A stretch of 13,611 nt of DNA from Beroe ovata (Eukaryota; Ctenophora; Nuda; Beroida; Beroidae), in the NCBI GenBank assembly GCA_946803715.1, contig CAMPET010000125.1, positions 140,540 through 154,150 of the forward strand, written 5' to 3'. Positions 1 to 7,469 of the stretch are shown here, in pieces. Position 1 is the first letter of the stretch. Every line of letters begins with the position of its first letter. The translations under genes and the position numbers were made by a program. The notes beneath the pieces are model-generated. The model saw only the letters and a list, made by a program, of their open reading frames with translations, was not told the origin of the DNA and did not search any database.

Positions 1-40
<40 letters not shown>
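1..40. repeat. (CA)n microsatellite at the window edge
   Basis: Twenty uninterrupted CA units. It lies immediately before the inferred splice acceptor of the partial gene at 50-483, so it is probably intronic. The contig may end here because assembly stopped in the repeat. Confidence 0.97.
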
Positions 41-42
<2 letters not shown>

Positions 43-49
43 ATCACAG

Positions 50-253
50 GCGGAAGGACAAGCTCCACGAGACAGTGGCCAAGGTAGCGTGGGAAGATCA
101 GAGACCACGGGACGATACAGCGTTCAAAGCGTGGCTCGCTAAGAAAACAAAACAACAGGCTGACGAACGAGAGGTTGAGCAAATTCGAGCGAAGGTCATT
201 ACGGCTGAGCTCATGTCTATGGATTACGGGGAGAATGAACTCGCATATGAGAG
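50..253 (+). CDS. Penultimate exon of the WLxxK coiled-coil gene (5' side incomplete)
   Basis: The frame is open from the CA repeat to 253. The likely acceptor is the AG at 48-49 (tatcacag|gcgg). The exon encodes 67 codons from CGG at 51 and ends in phase 2 (two bases of an Arg codon). It includes the motif AFKAWLAKKTK followed by a charged helix. No start codon is needed if this is an internal exon; a GTG at 75 is just a valine codon. Confidence 0.55.
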
Positions 254-483
254 GTGATTCAGCTCTTCAGTTCAAGATATGCTTTCTCAGTCATCATGTT
301 TATTTCTCAGTCATCATGTTGATTTTTAAACTTTATTATATGAAGTTCATATATGATGGTCTTCCTAGGTGGTTGAAGAACAAGAATAAGAGTAAGAGGA
401 TTCAGAAGAAGGAAATGACAAGGAAGAGTAAAGAAAACAGAGAAGAAATGAAAGCAGTCCTCCACAGTATCAAGACAAGGTAG
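50..483 (+). CDS. 3' end of a charged coiled-coil protein gene with WLxxK motifs (CCDC34/CCDC181/MAP9-like), partial
   Basis: Two exons (50-253 and 369-483) joined across a 115-bp intron give about 105 C-terminal residues ending at TAG 481-483. The product is very rich in Lys, Arg, Glu and Gln and lacks Pro in its second half, as expected of a long helix or coiled coil. AFKAWLAKKTK in the first exon recurs 41 residues later as AYERWLKNKNK. The second copy exists only after splicing, because the junction falls inside it, which supports both the intron and real coding. Short WLxxK motifs in charged helices are, from memory, typical of CCDC34, CCDC181 and MAP9, proteins linked to cilia and microtubules. 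That family call is an inference. The 5' part of the gene is outside the window. The donor (AG|GTGATT) is weak, and without splicing the frame stops at 255-257. Confidence 0.55.
283..320. repeat. Two 18-bp direct repeats, period 20
   Basis: TTTCTCAGTCATCATGTT occurs at 283-300 and again at 303-320 with a two-base spacer. It sits inside the inferred 115-bp intron of the coiled-coil gene. Confidence 0.9.
369..483 (+). CDS. Last exon of the WLxxK coiled-coil gene
   Basis: The acceptor is cttcctag|gtgg with AG at 367-368. One base completes the split Arg codon, followed by 37 codons and the TAG stop at 481-483. The product begins WLKNKNK and is strongly basic (KSKR, KKEMTRKSK). The preceding intron (254-368) contains an 18-bp direct repeat at 283-300 and 303-320. 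I found no AATAAA within 200 bp downstream. Confidence 0.55.
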
Positions 484-897
484 TGGAAAACAATCCCATT
501 TCGTATTTTCGTATCTCACCATTTCCATTAACATCCTCACTTTTGTTGTACTATAGTAACTTGATACCGTGTATAACATAGTGAACTCGCCAATTCTCAG
601 ATCAGTGGACTTGTTAGAATACAATCCTATTGGTTTGTGTGTGCATTGTTCCCCAGATTACAGCATGCTAGATCCATGTCCATTGTTACACACAATTTCC
701 GGCAAGAAGTAGGCCCATTGTTACCCAGCATGCTGATCCTAGGGCCCGAGCTATCATTGGTTTTATTGTTCACTTCTCACATTGCTCCGTTACTCACTAC
801 TGTATATTTTACAGATGGATGCTGGACTACAAGAAGAGCAATTATTTGCATCCCAACGCAAGGATAGGTGCTATTTGGGGCTGGGACAATTCCCCAT

Positions 898-970
898 TAT
901 ACGACGCCACACTCTAATGTATACTGTGTAATGTGTATTGTGTATACGACGCTCACTCTAGTGTACAATG
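898..970. repeat. Diverged tandem duplication, period about 45 bp
   Basis: TATACGACGCCACACTCTA at 898-916 reappears with changes as TATACGACGCTCACTCTAG from 943. GTGTAC-AAT-GTACAC at 961-975 is a short perfect inverted repeat in the second copy. Confidence 0.6.
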
Positions 971-1413
971 TACACCTAGTGAACAATGAATGCATTGTAT
1001 CATAGCATCTAATTTCAAAGTGTATACTGTATAGTGTATTTAATACCTTCAGATGCAGATAAATGTTCAGTAGACATTTATTTCGCAATTTGCATGCCAC
1101 AGCTGTAAGTAAAAAAGCCTTCTCTGATAGCTCTGTTAGATATGACGCTTTTTAAGTAGCAATAGTTCTAGAATCAGTATAGGTATAGAATAAAACTTAG
1201 TTAAGTATCCATTGGAAAACAGATAGGATAGACTGTTTTTGAGTCTGTTACTTTGTTTGAAAATGTTAGAATGAGTGAAACTGTAAAATTTACTCATCTT
1301 CAAGAGAAATTTCGTACCGTACATTTGTTTGTCTGGCACAGCACTTCAAAATGATTCAAGTGGCAAATTTTTCTACATATACGTAAGGCGCGGTGACAAA
1401 TTGCAGATCTTTT

Positions 1414-1483
1414 CAGCGCGCACGCACGTTTACGTGCGTGCAATTGTAGCTTTTCACGTTTGCTTGGTGGGATTCGCGCGCTG
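1414..1483. repeat. Nested GC-rich inverted repeats
   Basis: An inner perfect stem pairs GCACGCACGT (1420-1429) with ACGTGCGTGC (1432-1441) around a two-base loop. An outer pair, CAGCGCGC (1414-1421) and GCGCGCTG (1476-1483), encloses it and shares two bases with it, so the two structures partly compete. The GC content contrasts sharply with the AT-rich flanks. Confidence 0.85.
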
Positions 1484-2116
1484 ACAGTGATGTCCAAGGG
1501 GCCAGCCAAGAAATCTCTCGACGCGCAAGTTCTCATTCGGTGTCCTTGGCATAGGCCATACGTGTTACCCTAGCGTTTACAATCTCGTTTGCTCATATAC
1601 TATTGAAACAAACGATTCGATTTGTCAGAGAAATATCAAACCTTTGAACTGAAACTGTACATTCCGCGTGTGATCACGTGACTAATGAATACTCAGATCA
1701 TAACTGTTTGCAATTACTGGATTTAATCATAAACTGATAAATTTAACGTTATTTAAACTCGTGGACTAAAATCAGAGAAGCTGATAAATTGTCCGTCTAT
1801 AGGTACTGTCCGCCTCGAACCAAATCGATTTCGTTTCTGACAAACGTGACACGGCATCTGCGTGATTCGTACCCTCTTATATCAACTTCAACCATTTTCT
1901 CCGCGTGTCCTTATTGCCTGATGTACACCTTCACTGCCTGGCTGCATCCTCGAGTATCGTATCAATGGAGAGGGGGCTGGATAGTTCAAATGGGGGGTCC
2001 AGATGGGAACCTTGGCACGTATGTGTACAGGAACTGAAATATAGGAGTTGTTAAGTTTCCAATGACTGCTGAATTTGACTGCTACGATAGCACCGATAAC
2101 AGAATACAGATGAAGG

Positions 2117-2287
2117 TTATTCTGGAGTAACAATCATTACCGGTTGGGCAGGGTTCGTGGCTAATGTGTAGTAGAGTTGTGGACCAGTAGCAGATAGCTG
2201 TGGTGTTTGTAACAACTGCTGTGTCTGCAAGAGTGGACTCAGCTGGGCCGGTTGCATGAGTTGCAGCTGAGCCGCTTGGAGTTGCAT
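2117..2287 (-). CDS. lin-28: LIN28-like gene, exon 5 (Gln-rich C-terminus and stop)
   Basis: The acceptor cctcttccttcccag|ATG has a strong pyrimidine tract. In the phase set by exon 4 it encodes 56 residues and ends in TAA at 2119-2117. Twelve of the 56 residues are Gln, arranged with Leu as repeated Q-L pairs (MQLQAAQLQLMQ), then a short tail ending MIVTPE. The Leu/Gln pattern could form an amphipathic helix or an interaction surface; its role is unknown. Intron 4 is 223 bp (2510-2288). Confidence 0.68.
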   Translation of the reverse strand: MQLQAAQLQLMQPAQLSPLLQTQQLLQTPQLSATGPQLYYTLATNPAQPVMIVTPE

Positions 2288-4110
2288 CTGGGAAGGAAGA
2301 GGTGATAGGATAACATATCATAGGTCAATACCGGGAATCGAATTATAATGAGTATAGCTGGGCGATGATTTCACCATCTTATAGCCCGGGGGATATACTA
2401 ATAGCAGGAGACAGTAAAGTGTGTGCCGACAATGTTCGGAACCCGTCACCAACCCTCAGGCGGTCACGTGTTCCCGACACGTGTTCTCAACACGTGTATC
2501 TGATAGTTACCTGGCTAATCAGACTGGCTGAGGGGGTCGGGGGCACGGAGAGTGGCGCCATGTTGGCTGCTGTCTGTGACGACACTATCGGGGTTCTGAG
2601 GTGGGGCGATGGTGTGAGAGTGGGGAGTCCGCTCAGCGTGGTTACTGTGGGCGGAGAGGTTCCCATCAATCCGCCGCCGTTTCCTGCTTCCTGAGATATG
2701 AGGGAGTGTGAGCTAGAGCTAGGAGAGAGAATAGAGAGTACTGAGCTAGGGTAGCGACATCATAGCTTCTCCACCACTGCAATAACCATGATAACCTGTT
2801 GGAGCAGCAATGGCTGATGTGGACACTGTCTCATCAGGTGATCGTCCTTGAGACACACGTGACAACGCTTCGTGGAATTTGGAATGGGACATGAGCTTGC
2901 TATGTGCCCCTCAACGTTACAGTTGAAACACCTGCCGAGAATTCAGGTGTCACGTGGAATATGTCACGTCATCATGTACATGCTCTGATGTATAGTAGAT
3001 TGTACACATATAGCACAAACAAGAATTCGCTCGCTGCGGTGCCGTAGTTTTTGTCAGTATAGAGGCTCAACTCAATTAACCCAATTACTGGACCTTCGTT
3101 TCATTAATCAAAATGCCATTAAGTCATTACATCATTGATTAGCAGTATTCTCGACGATGTTCCGAGTAAAACCTCAATATTCGCTCACACTCACACAAAC
3201 TTGTACAACTTTAGACTATCCATTTACAATACACACGGAGCATTATTGTATAACAAAATCAGCCACGCCCAAAATGAAAGAGAGGTTAAGTGAACGAACC
3301 TGTTTTTCCGCTGTTTCTGCAAGATTCTCATTCGCTTCCGACGCTGGCTCCCCATAACTGACGTACCTAAGAAAGTATTGAAAGTGAATATAGATTCGAC
3401 CGGACTAGACGACAATCAAGACAAGACGACTGACCGATCCTCTTCTCCCAGATCATGAATCACACGCTTACCGGCAGGCCCCGTGATCTTGCAAGCCTCA
3501 GGACCCTTGTCCGTGTTCCGAATCTCGTATTCCACCATTTCCCCGTCATCCAAACTCCGGAACCCGGCCTTGTTAACCCCGGATTGATGGACAAAGATGT
3601 CCTCCCCATGTTCTCCTATGATGAAACCCCACCCTTTCTTCACGTTGAACCATTTAACCTGGGGGAGGGAGGAGGGGTGATGGCTAGTGAGACGAGAAGA
3701 TCAACATAACGAGGGAAACCAGGAACAAAACCAAAACAGGAAAAAACGAGACAATAGAGTCTTAGAGTAGAACTAAAAGAATGTTGTTGATAGGGACAGA
3801 AAAAGAAAAGCGAAGAAGAGAAGGGTTAAAACGAAGAAAAACAAACCTGTCCCGTAATGCGACGTCCATCAGTCACAGGTTCATCTGTGTCATCTGACTG
3901 ATCAGTGTGTGTGCTGCCGCTGCTACTATCCCGAACAAGTGTCTGAGTTGCACACTCCTCGAATGTCTTGTTGTCCTCGTCTGTGAGGGAATCCGCGGTA
4001 AGCAGAGGGGAGGATGGGGTTTGAGTGCCGAGTGAGAGACGGCCCATGGACTCCGACAGGTCTCCCTCGGGGAGGGTCAGACGGGATGGTGAGGAAGAGG
4101 TAGACGGCAT
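2117..4110 (-). CDS. lin-28: LIN28-like RNA-binding protein (cold-shock domain plus two CCHC zinc knuckles), five exons, complete
   Basis: Spliced CDS: 4110-3847, 3658-3435, 2931-2796, 2690-2511, 2287-2117; 324 residues ending in TAA. Residues 1-88 are Ser/Thr-rich; about 84-150 form a cold-shock domain with RNP1 (KKGWGFI) and RNP2 (DIFVHQS) and a LIN28-type GFRSL; knuckle 1 is C164, C167, H172, C177; knuckle 2 is C186, C189, H194, C199; 209-268 is Pro/Ser/Thr-rich; 269-324 is Gln-rich. The two CX2CX4HX4C knuckles are separated by eight residues, the same spacing as in animal LIN28. LIN28 is known to bind pre-let-7 and mRNAs, acting in nucleus and cytoplasm to control developmental timing. 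It is longer than vertebrate or nematode LIN28 (about 200-250 residues). The start has A at -3 and an in-frame TAA at 4146-4144 upstream. Alternatives are another CSD-CCHC protein, such as plant glycine-rich types, but the arrangement fits LIN28 best. Confidence 0.85.
2465..2496. promoter_or_regulatory. Three CACGTG E-boxes, 13-bp spacing, inside intron 4
   Basis: CACGTG occurs at 2465-2470, 2478-2483 and 2491-2496, each copy 13 bp from the next. CACGTG is the palindromic site of MYC/MAX and USF-type bHLH factors. Whether it acts as an intronic enhancer here is inference; it may also be a small tandem repeat. Confidence 0.5.
2511..2690 (-). CDS. lin-28: LIN28-like gene, exon 4 (Pro/Ser/Thr-rich tail)
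   Basis: The acceptor ccctcatatctcag|GAA is strong and the donor ATTAGCCAG|GTAACT is strong, giving exactly 60 codons in phase 0 at both ends. The product starts EAGNGGGLMG and continues with low-complexity Pro/Ser/Thr sequence holding several possible proline-directed phosphorylation sites (LTPSP, RTPIV, PPTPS). There is no known domain. The 105-bp intron before it (2795-2691) is the shortest in the gene. The 109-codon frame on the opposite strand is a shadow. Confidence 0.65.
2796..2931 (-). CDS. lin-28: LIN28-like gene, exon 3 (two CCHC zinc knuckles)
   Basis: One base completes the split Arg codon, then 45 codons follow. Knuckle 1 is CFNCNVEGHIASSC and knuckle 2 is CHVCLKDDHLMRQC, both exact CX2CX4HX4C, joined by the eight-residue linker PIPNSTKR. 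Phe in knuckle 1 replaces the Tyr usual in vertebrate LIN28, while His at the same place in knuckle 2 is kept. In known LIN28 structures these positions contact the GGAG motif of pre-let-7. The donor CAACAG|GTTATC is weak but in phase with exon 4. Reading through instead adds 11 codons and stops at TGA. Confidence 0.9.
2932..3434 (-). other. Intron 2 of the LIN28-like gene (503 bp)
   Basis: It runs from GTCAGT to a modest acceptor, attctcggcag. Its AT-rich interior contains one CACGTG at 2951-2956 and no convincing extra exon. An in-frame TGA just upstream of the acceptor confines exon 3's start to the AG at 2933-2932. Confidence 0.75.
3435..3658 (-). CDS. lin-28: LIN28-like gene, exon 2 (cold-shock domain)
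   Basis: The acceptor is cctcccccag|GTTAAATGG. The exon carries 74 codons plus two bases of an Arg codon (phase 2) and is inferred to end at GATCG|GTCAGT. It contains nearly the whole nucleic-acid-binding fold: VKWFN, RNP1 KKGWGFI, RNP2 DIFVHQS, GFRSLDDGE and ITGPAG. The loop before RNP2 is short, as in nematode LIN-28 and bacterial cold-shock proteins. A stronger-looking donor, GCCG|GTAAGC at 3471-3466, lies 37 bases inside the exon in a different phase. Using it with exon 3 would shift the frame. The longer form is preferred because it restores the Asp-Arg-Cys junction. Confidence 0.88.
3847..4110 (-). CDS. lin-28: LIN28-like gene, exon 1 (Ser/Thr-rich N-terminus)
   Basis: ATG at 4110-4108 followed by exactly 88 codons, ending GGACAG|GTTTGT in phase 0. 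The exon encodes a Ser/Thr/Asp-rich, probably disordered segment with two TQT tripeptides (residues 29-31 and 55-57) and several Ser/Thr-Pro sites. The last residues, RITGQ, begin the first strand of the cold-shock domain, which continues as VKWFN in exon 2. A GTG six codons further upstream is not needed as a start. Intron 1 is 188 bp (3846-3659) with an excellent pyrimidine tract before its acceptor. Confidence 0.78.
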
Positions 4111-4212
4111 GATGGCCAGGATGTTCACAGCAAGATAAACAGTTTAGTAGCAGACGAGAGAATGTGACAAATTGTAGAGCAATGAACTGGAAATGAACAA
4201 TGAAACGGATGT

Positions 4213-4238
4213 TTTAATTGAGATGAAACCCAATTAAA
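4213..4238. repeat. Perfect inverted repeat with TAAT cores near the LIN28-like start
   Basis: TTTAATTG (4213-4220) and CAATTAAA (4231-4238) are exact reverse complements around a 10-bp loop, about 100 bp upstream of the ATG. It could be two opposed homeodomain-type TAAT sites or a 5' UTR hairpin. Confidence 0.7.
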
Positions 4239-4415
4239 GGTGGATGACAGTCAGAACTCCCTAATGAGACTGTTATCGTGCTGGCATGGACCAATCGGAA
4301 AATGAGACTGTCAATTATCTGGTGTCTAATGAGGTGTAACGATCCGGCTTCAACTCTCACTAAATGCCGGGCACGGTAGCAATCAGACTCCATCATTGGT
4401 TACGTGAGATACTGC

Positions 4416-4498
4416 TCATAGTCCGGCACAAGCAGGGGCGCGCGCCCCAAGCTAATGCATGTGCTTGTTGGAAAACATGAGTGTATTCTGGACTATGA
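4416..4498. repeat. Bipartite inverted repeat enclosing a perfect GC palindrome
   Basis: TCATAGTCC (4416-4424) pairs with GGACTATGA (4490-4498), and ACAAGCA (4428-4434) pairs with TGCTTGT (4462-4468). Between the inner arms lies the 14-bp palindrome GGGGCGCGCGCCCC (4435-4448). The spacers between the two stems are unequal (3 and 21 bases). Confidence 0.75.
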
Positions 4499-4607
4499 CG
4501 ATACATCGGTGATGGATTGGAGACTCATGTCACCGCCCCACAGGGGGGATTGGATAATGGCCATGATTTTATCTCGTTTTAGCCGTGACACCCCCCGTAA
4601 CATGATG

Positions 4608-4615
4608 TGACGTCA
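4608..4615. promoter_or_regulatory. CRE-like palindrome TGACGTCA
   Basis: Perfect eight-base match to the CREB/ATF consensus, about 500 bp upstream of the LIN28-like ATG. An eight-base match can occur by chance. Confidence 0.35.
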
Positions 4616-5160
4616 TCATCTTACCGTAGGAGAAAAGAACATCGGGAATAAGATCGTCCTCGCTAGAGTGTCTACGTTTTGTCATTATATAAGGGAAAAC
4701 TTCACAACTAGGAAAACAAATTTATCCTCCACAAACTAAGATAATTTTCATTTTAACTAAGAGCACTCTTTTCCTCAAGACTCGTTTATCATTATTCTTC
4801 GTTTGGGGAAAGGTGAGGCCGCGAGAGGGGTGAATGATGAGGAAATGATCACAATTCCATAACCCAGCTGTGACATATTGATTTCACCTTTCATCAGTGT
4901 CTCAATACGATGGCATAAATTGCGGTAAAACTATTCTCACTTAAACCATCCATATCTCACATTATCCCACTTCTGAAACGTTTTTATGAACTTTTGACAA
5001 CCACATCCATGTAATTTGGCCGATATGCAATGTCGCCCGACCTCAACAGGAAACAAAACCCGTCGCAGTCGCGAAATGTGACCCGGATATGTACCATGAG
5101 AATTCCGGATATGAGGATATCTGACCTGGTTCAATAGAGGGATCAGGTGGTGGGTCACGT

Positions 5161-7440
5161 GATATGTCCAGACATCGGAATCTCGCCGTTATCCGGAGTT
5201 CCTCCTCTTCCAGCTCCACGGTAACACGAGATATCACGCACGGGAAATATGTCAACAACAAATGCAGCGACAATTATTGTGACCAAGTTTCTACTCTGGT
5301 CGCAGCAGAAGAGAAATACGGCGGCAGTGGGCGAATTGACTGTAAACTCAAAGACGCGAGCTGCTGAGGTGATGCACAGAGGGGGGACGAGACAGGGATG
5401 GAAAACGTGTACAAAAGCACGTCTGGAATGTTCGGAATTTAGGCGGGAAAATGAACAAGATCCCCCTCTCTCTCTGTATGATATCAGTGTCGATATATAT
5501 CGGGATTGAATGTCAGAGGAAACCGCGAAGAAGCTTTTATTGATGACAGTGGCAGGTCGAGAGAGGGGAGAGAAACGACGAAAGAAAACGAATGAACATG
5601 TCTCGAGATGATTAGCTCACAGACAATTAACGGACCAATTCGTTCATGAGATCATCACTCAGCGATACATGTGTGGAAATTCATTGCACTCAATCTCTGA
5701 TACTATCTCGAACAGTGGTAAAGAGAAAGAGAGCAGTCACACACTGCAGTTCTGGCACTCAGCCAGAGGATTGTATCCGGGTTTCGGGGTAGAAAGAGAA
5801 GTGTATGGAGTGCGTCCGTGCGTCGGTGAGCTTGTTTCAATGAGCATTGAGCACCGTGGGGCGGGGTGTGTGTGTGATGTCTCTCCCTTGTCATCAGTTG
5901 CATCAGTGATGACATCATGTCACCACTCATTAATCATTCCATGATGTATTGATCAGAACATCTCATGGAACTCTGCCAGACTTTATTGTTCTCGTTTCCT
6001 TTGTTCTTTAATTCTGACGTGCTCAATTGGGCGATTACTTCACTTCTTGTACAGACATCAAATTAACCTCGCCTAAACAGACCGCCAGTTCAACTTTCCT
6101 ATTTTTGTCGCTAATTTAAGTCTATTTTAGGAGGAAAGGCCACTGCTTACCATGCTCCATCTTCATTCAAGGAATCAAAAGTAGAGCGTTTTCTAGAATA
6201 CTCCCGAACTGCGATATACAGATTGGTTTGACTGTTGACAACTCGCGCAATCAGGACAATATGAGTTACTACAATTGCTGCAATTATGCTGTAGGAATGT
6301 GTCAAAACCTAGTCAGATTATAGCGACAAGTGGCCATGACCACTCACTATCCTAGTAACTACACATAGTTACATGATAACCATATAACTGTCATATGTGC
6401 TTTCTGACAGCAAGCTTGTCCACTGATATTATTGATCATTTATACCTACCGTGCGAGTTTATCGCGACGCAAAATGCAAATACATACAATTGTATGCGCC
6501 CAGTAATTCAGTGGAGTAGTGGTATCACCAATCCATATCACCAATCCTACACAGACCGAACAAACCCTCCAAAGCATTCCTTCACTACAGCGGTAGGGAC
6601 ATGATACGCGCACTTCCAAATGTGGCCCCGTAGTTACAGCGACTCTTATAATATTGGCTGTCAAATTTACTGGTAACCGTGTTAGTGGCTAACACGTTTA
6701 AAATGCAGCTTTGTTACGGAGAAGAAATAAATCAGACGCACGCCGTATAGAATTATTTACTGAAGCTTTCATCACTTTTTGGTCTAGCATATGCTAAGCA
6801 GGGAAATTACTTCACAAATCGTAGACCAGCTGCAGTTAGAATGGTCATTGTCCTAACCTCTCGTAACCAGCATAATATATAGACCAGCACTATATATAGA
6901 CACAGTGAAAATTTTCCGAATACTTTCTTTGACTGTGACTGTTTCCGCACCTAGGACTATACACAGAGGACTATAAACAGTGTAATGGCCACTACTGACT
7001 ATCCATAGGACACTGACCATAGGACACTGTCATCAGGCTGTAGCAGGGTACTGGCCCACTGGGCGTGACATTCCGGATATGGTTCTGTACAGAACGTGGT
7101 TATGTTAGGTTCATGACCGATTCCTCATTTAGAGAAAACGCCTCATTCATGAACTGTATCTCCATTCTCCTCTTTAGTAAATCTGAGTGAGTCATCATAG
7201 AAAGACCTTCCTAGTGATGATACATGTTCTCATCAGTTGTGTTTGACTTAGAAAGTTAGTGGTAGAAAATTGCCTCGAACAAAACCCAGATCATTCATTC
7301 TCGCATTTCAGAAATTACAAAAATGCAATAGCCATATTCCTGCGATTTCTCTGTAATGACCTGTCGTCATTGACGAGACTCTATCCTCGGCACTACCAGG
7401 AGAGTTCTAATGATCGATTATCAGTTATCATACAGTTCGC
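5161..7440. other. Non-coding stretch, no supported gene
   Basis: Short open frames on both strands at 5043-5509, 5669-5944 and 6395-6664 overlap each other and show no domain, conserved motif or linked splice pattern. TTTATT at 5536-5541 gives an AATAAA on the minus strand, but no gene could be tied to it. Small local duplications occur, such as a 14-bp unit repeated at 7003-7030. Confidence 0.6.
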
Positions 7441-7469
7441 TGAGGGCAATTAAGTGGTAGCAATTTATT

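Larger units (their letters stand above)
484..2116. other. Intergenic region between two convergent genes
   Basis: I see no gene here. The open frames at 637-867, 1136-1536 and 1789-2133 have no recognisable domain or low-complexity signature and look like chance. The stretch holds a diverged 45-bp-period duplication near 898-970, the nested GC-rich inverted repeat at 1414-1483 and a CACGTG at 1675-1680. On the minus strand, ATTAAA at about 1720-1726 is a possible but weak poly(A) signal for the LIN28-like gene, nearly 400 bp past its stop. Confidence 0.6.
4111..5160. promoter_or_regulatory. Upstream region of the LIN28-like gene (5' UTR and candidate promoter)
   Basis: I see no gene here. 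Going away from the ATG it holds an in-frame stop (4146-4144), an inverted TTTAATTG/CAATTAAA pair (4213-4238), a CCAAT (about 4290), the GC palindrome and its flanking inverted repeat (4416-4498), a perfect CRE-type TGACGTCA (4608-4615), and a TATATAAGG on the plus strand near 4685. No transcription start can be fixed from sequence. Confidence 0.4.

Noticed and set aside
2365-2694. A 109-codon plus-strand frame
   Set aside because: It lies opposite exon 4 and intron 4 of the LIN28-like gene, whose splice sites, phases and composition are coherent. It has no domain of its own.
3455-3709. Plus-strand frame of 84 codons
   Set aside because: It is antisense to the cold-shock exon, whose motifs are unmistakable.
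4111-4128. Extension of the LIN28-like protein to a GTG six codons upstream
   Set aside because: GTG is not a normal start in animals. The ATG at 4110 has A at -3, and the frame is closed by a TAA at 4146-4144.
4416-4498. A microRNA precursor
   Set aside because: The two stems are short (9 and 7 bp) with spacers of 3 and 21 bases, which does not give a continuous hairpin arm of about 22 bp.
5043-5509. Overlapping frames on both strands, some with donor-like ends
   Set aside because: Serine runs come from a simple TCC/TCT stretch. No motif and no phase-compatible chain of exons was found.
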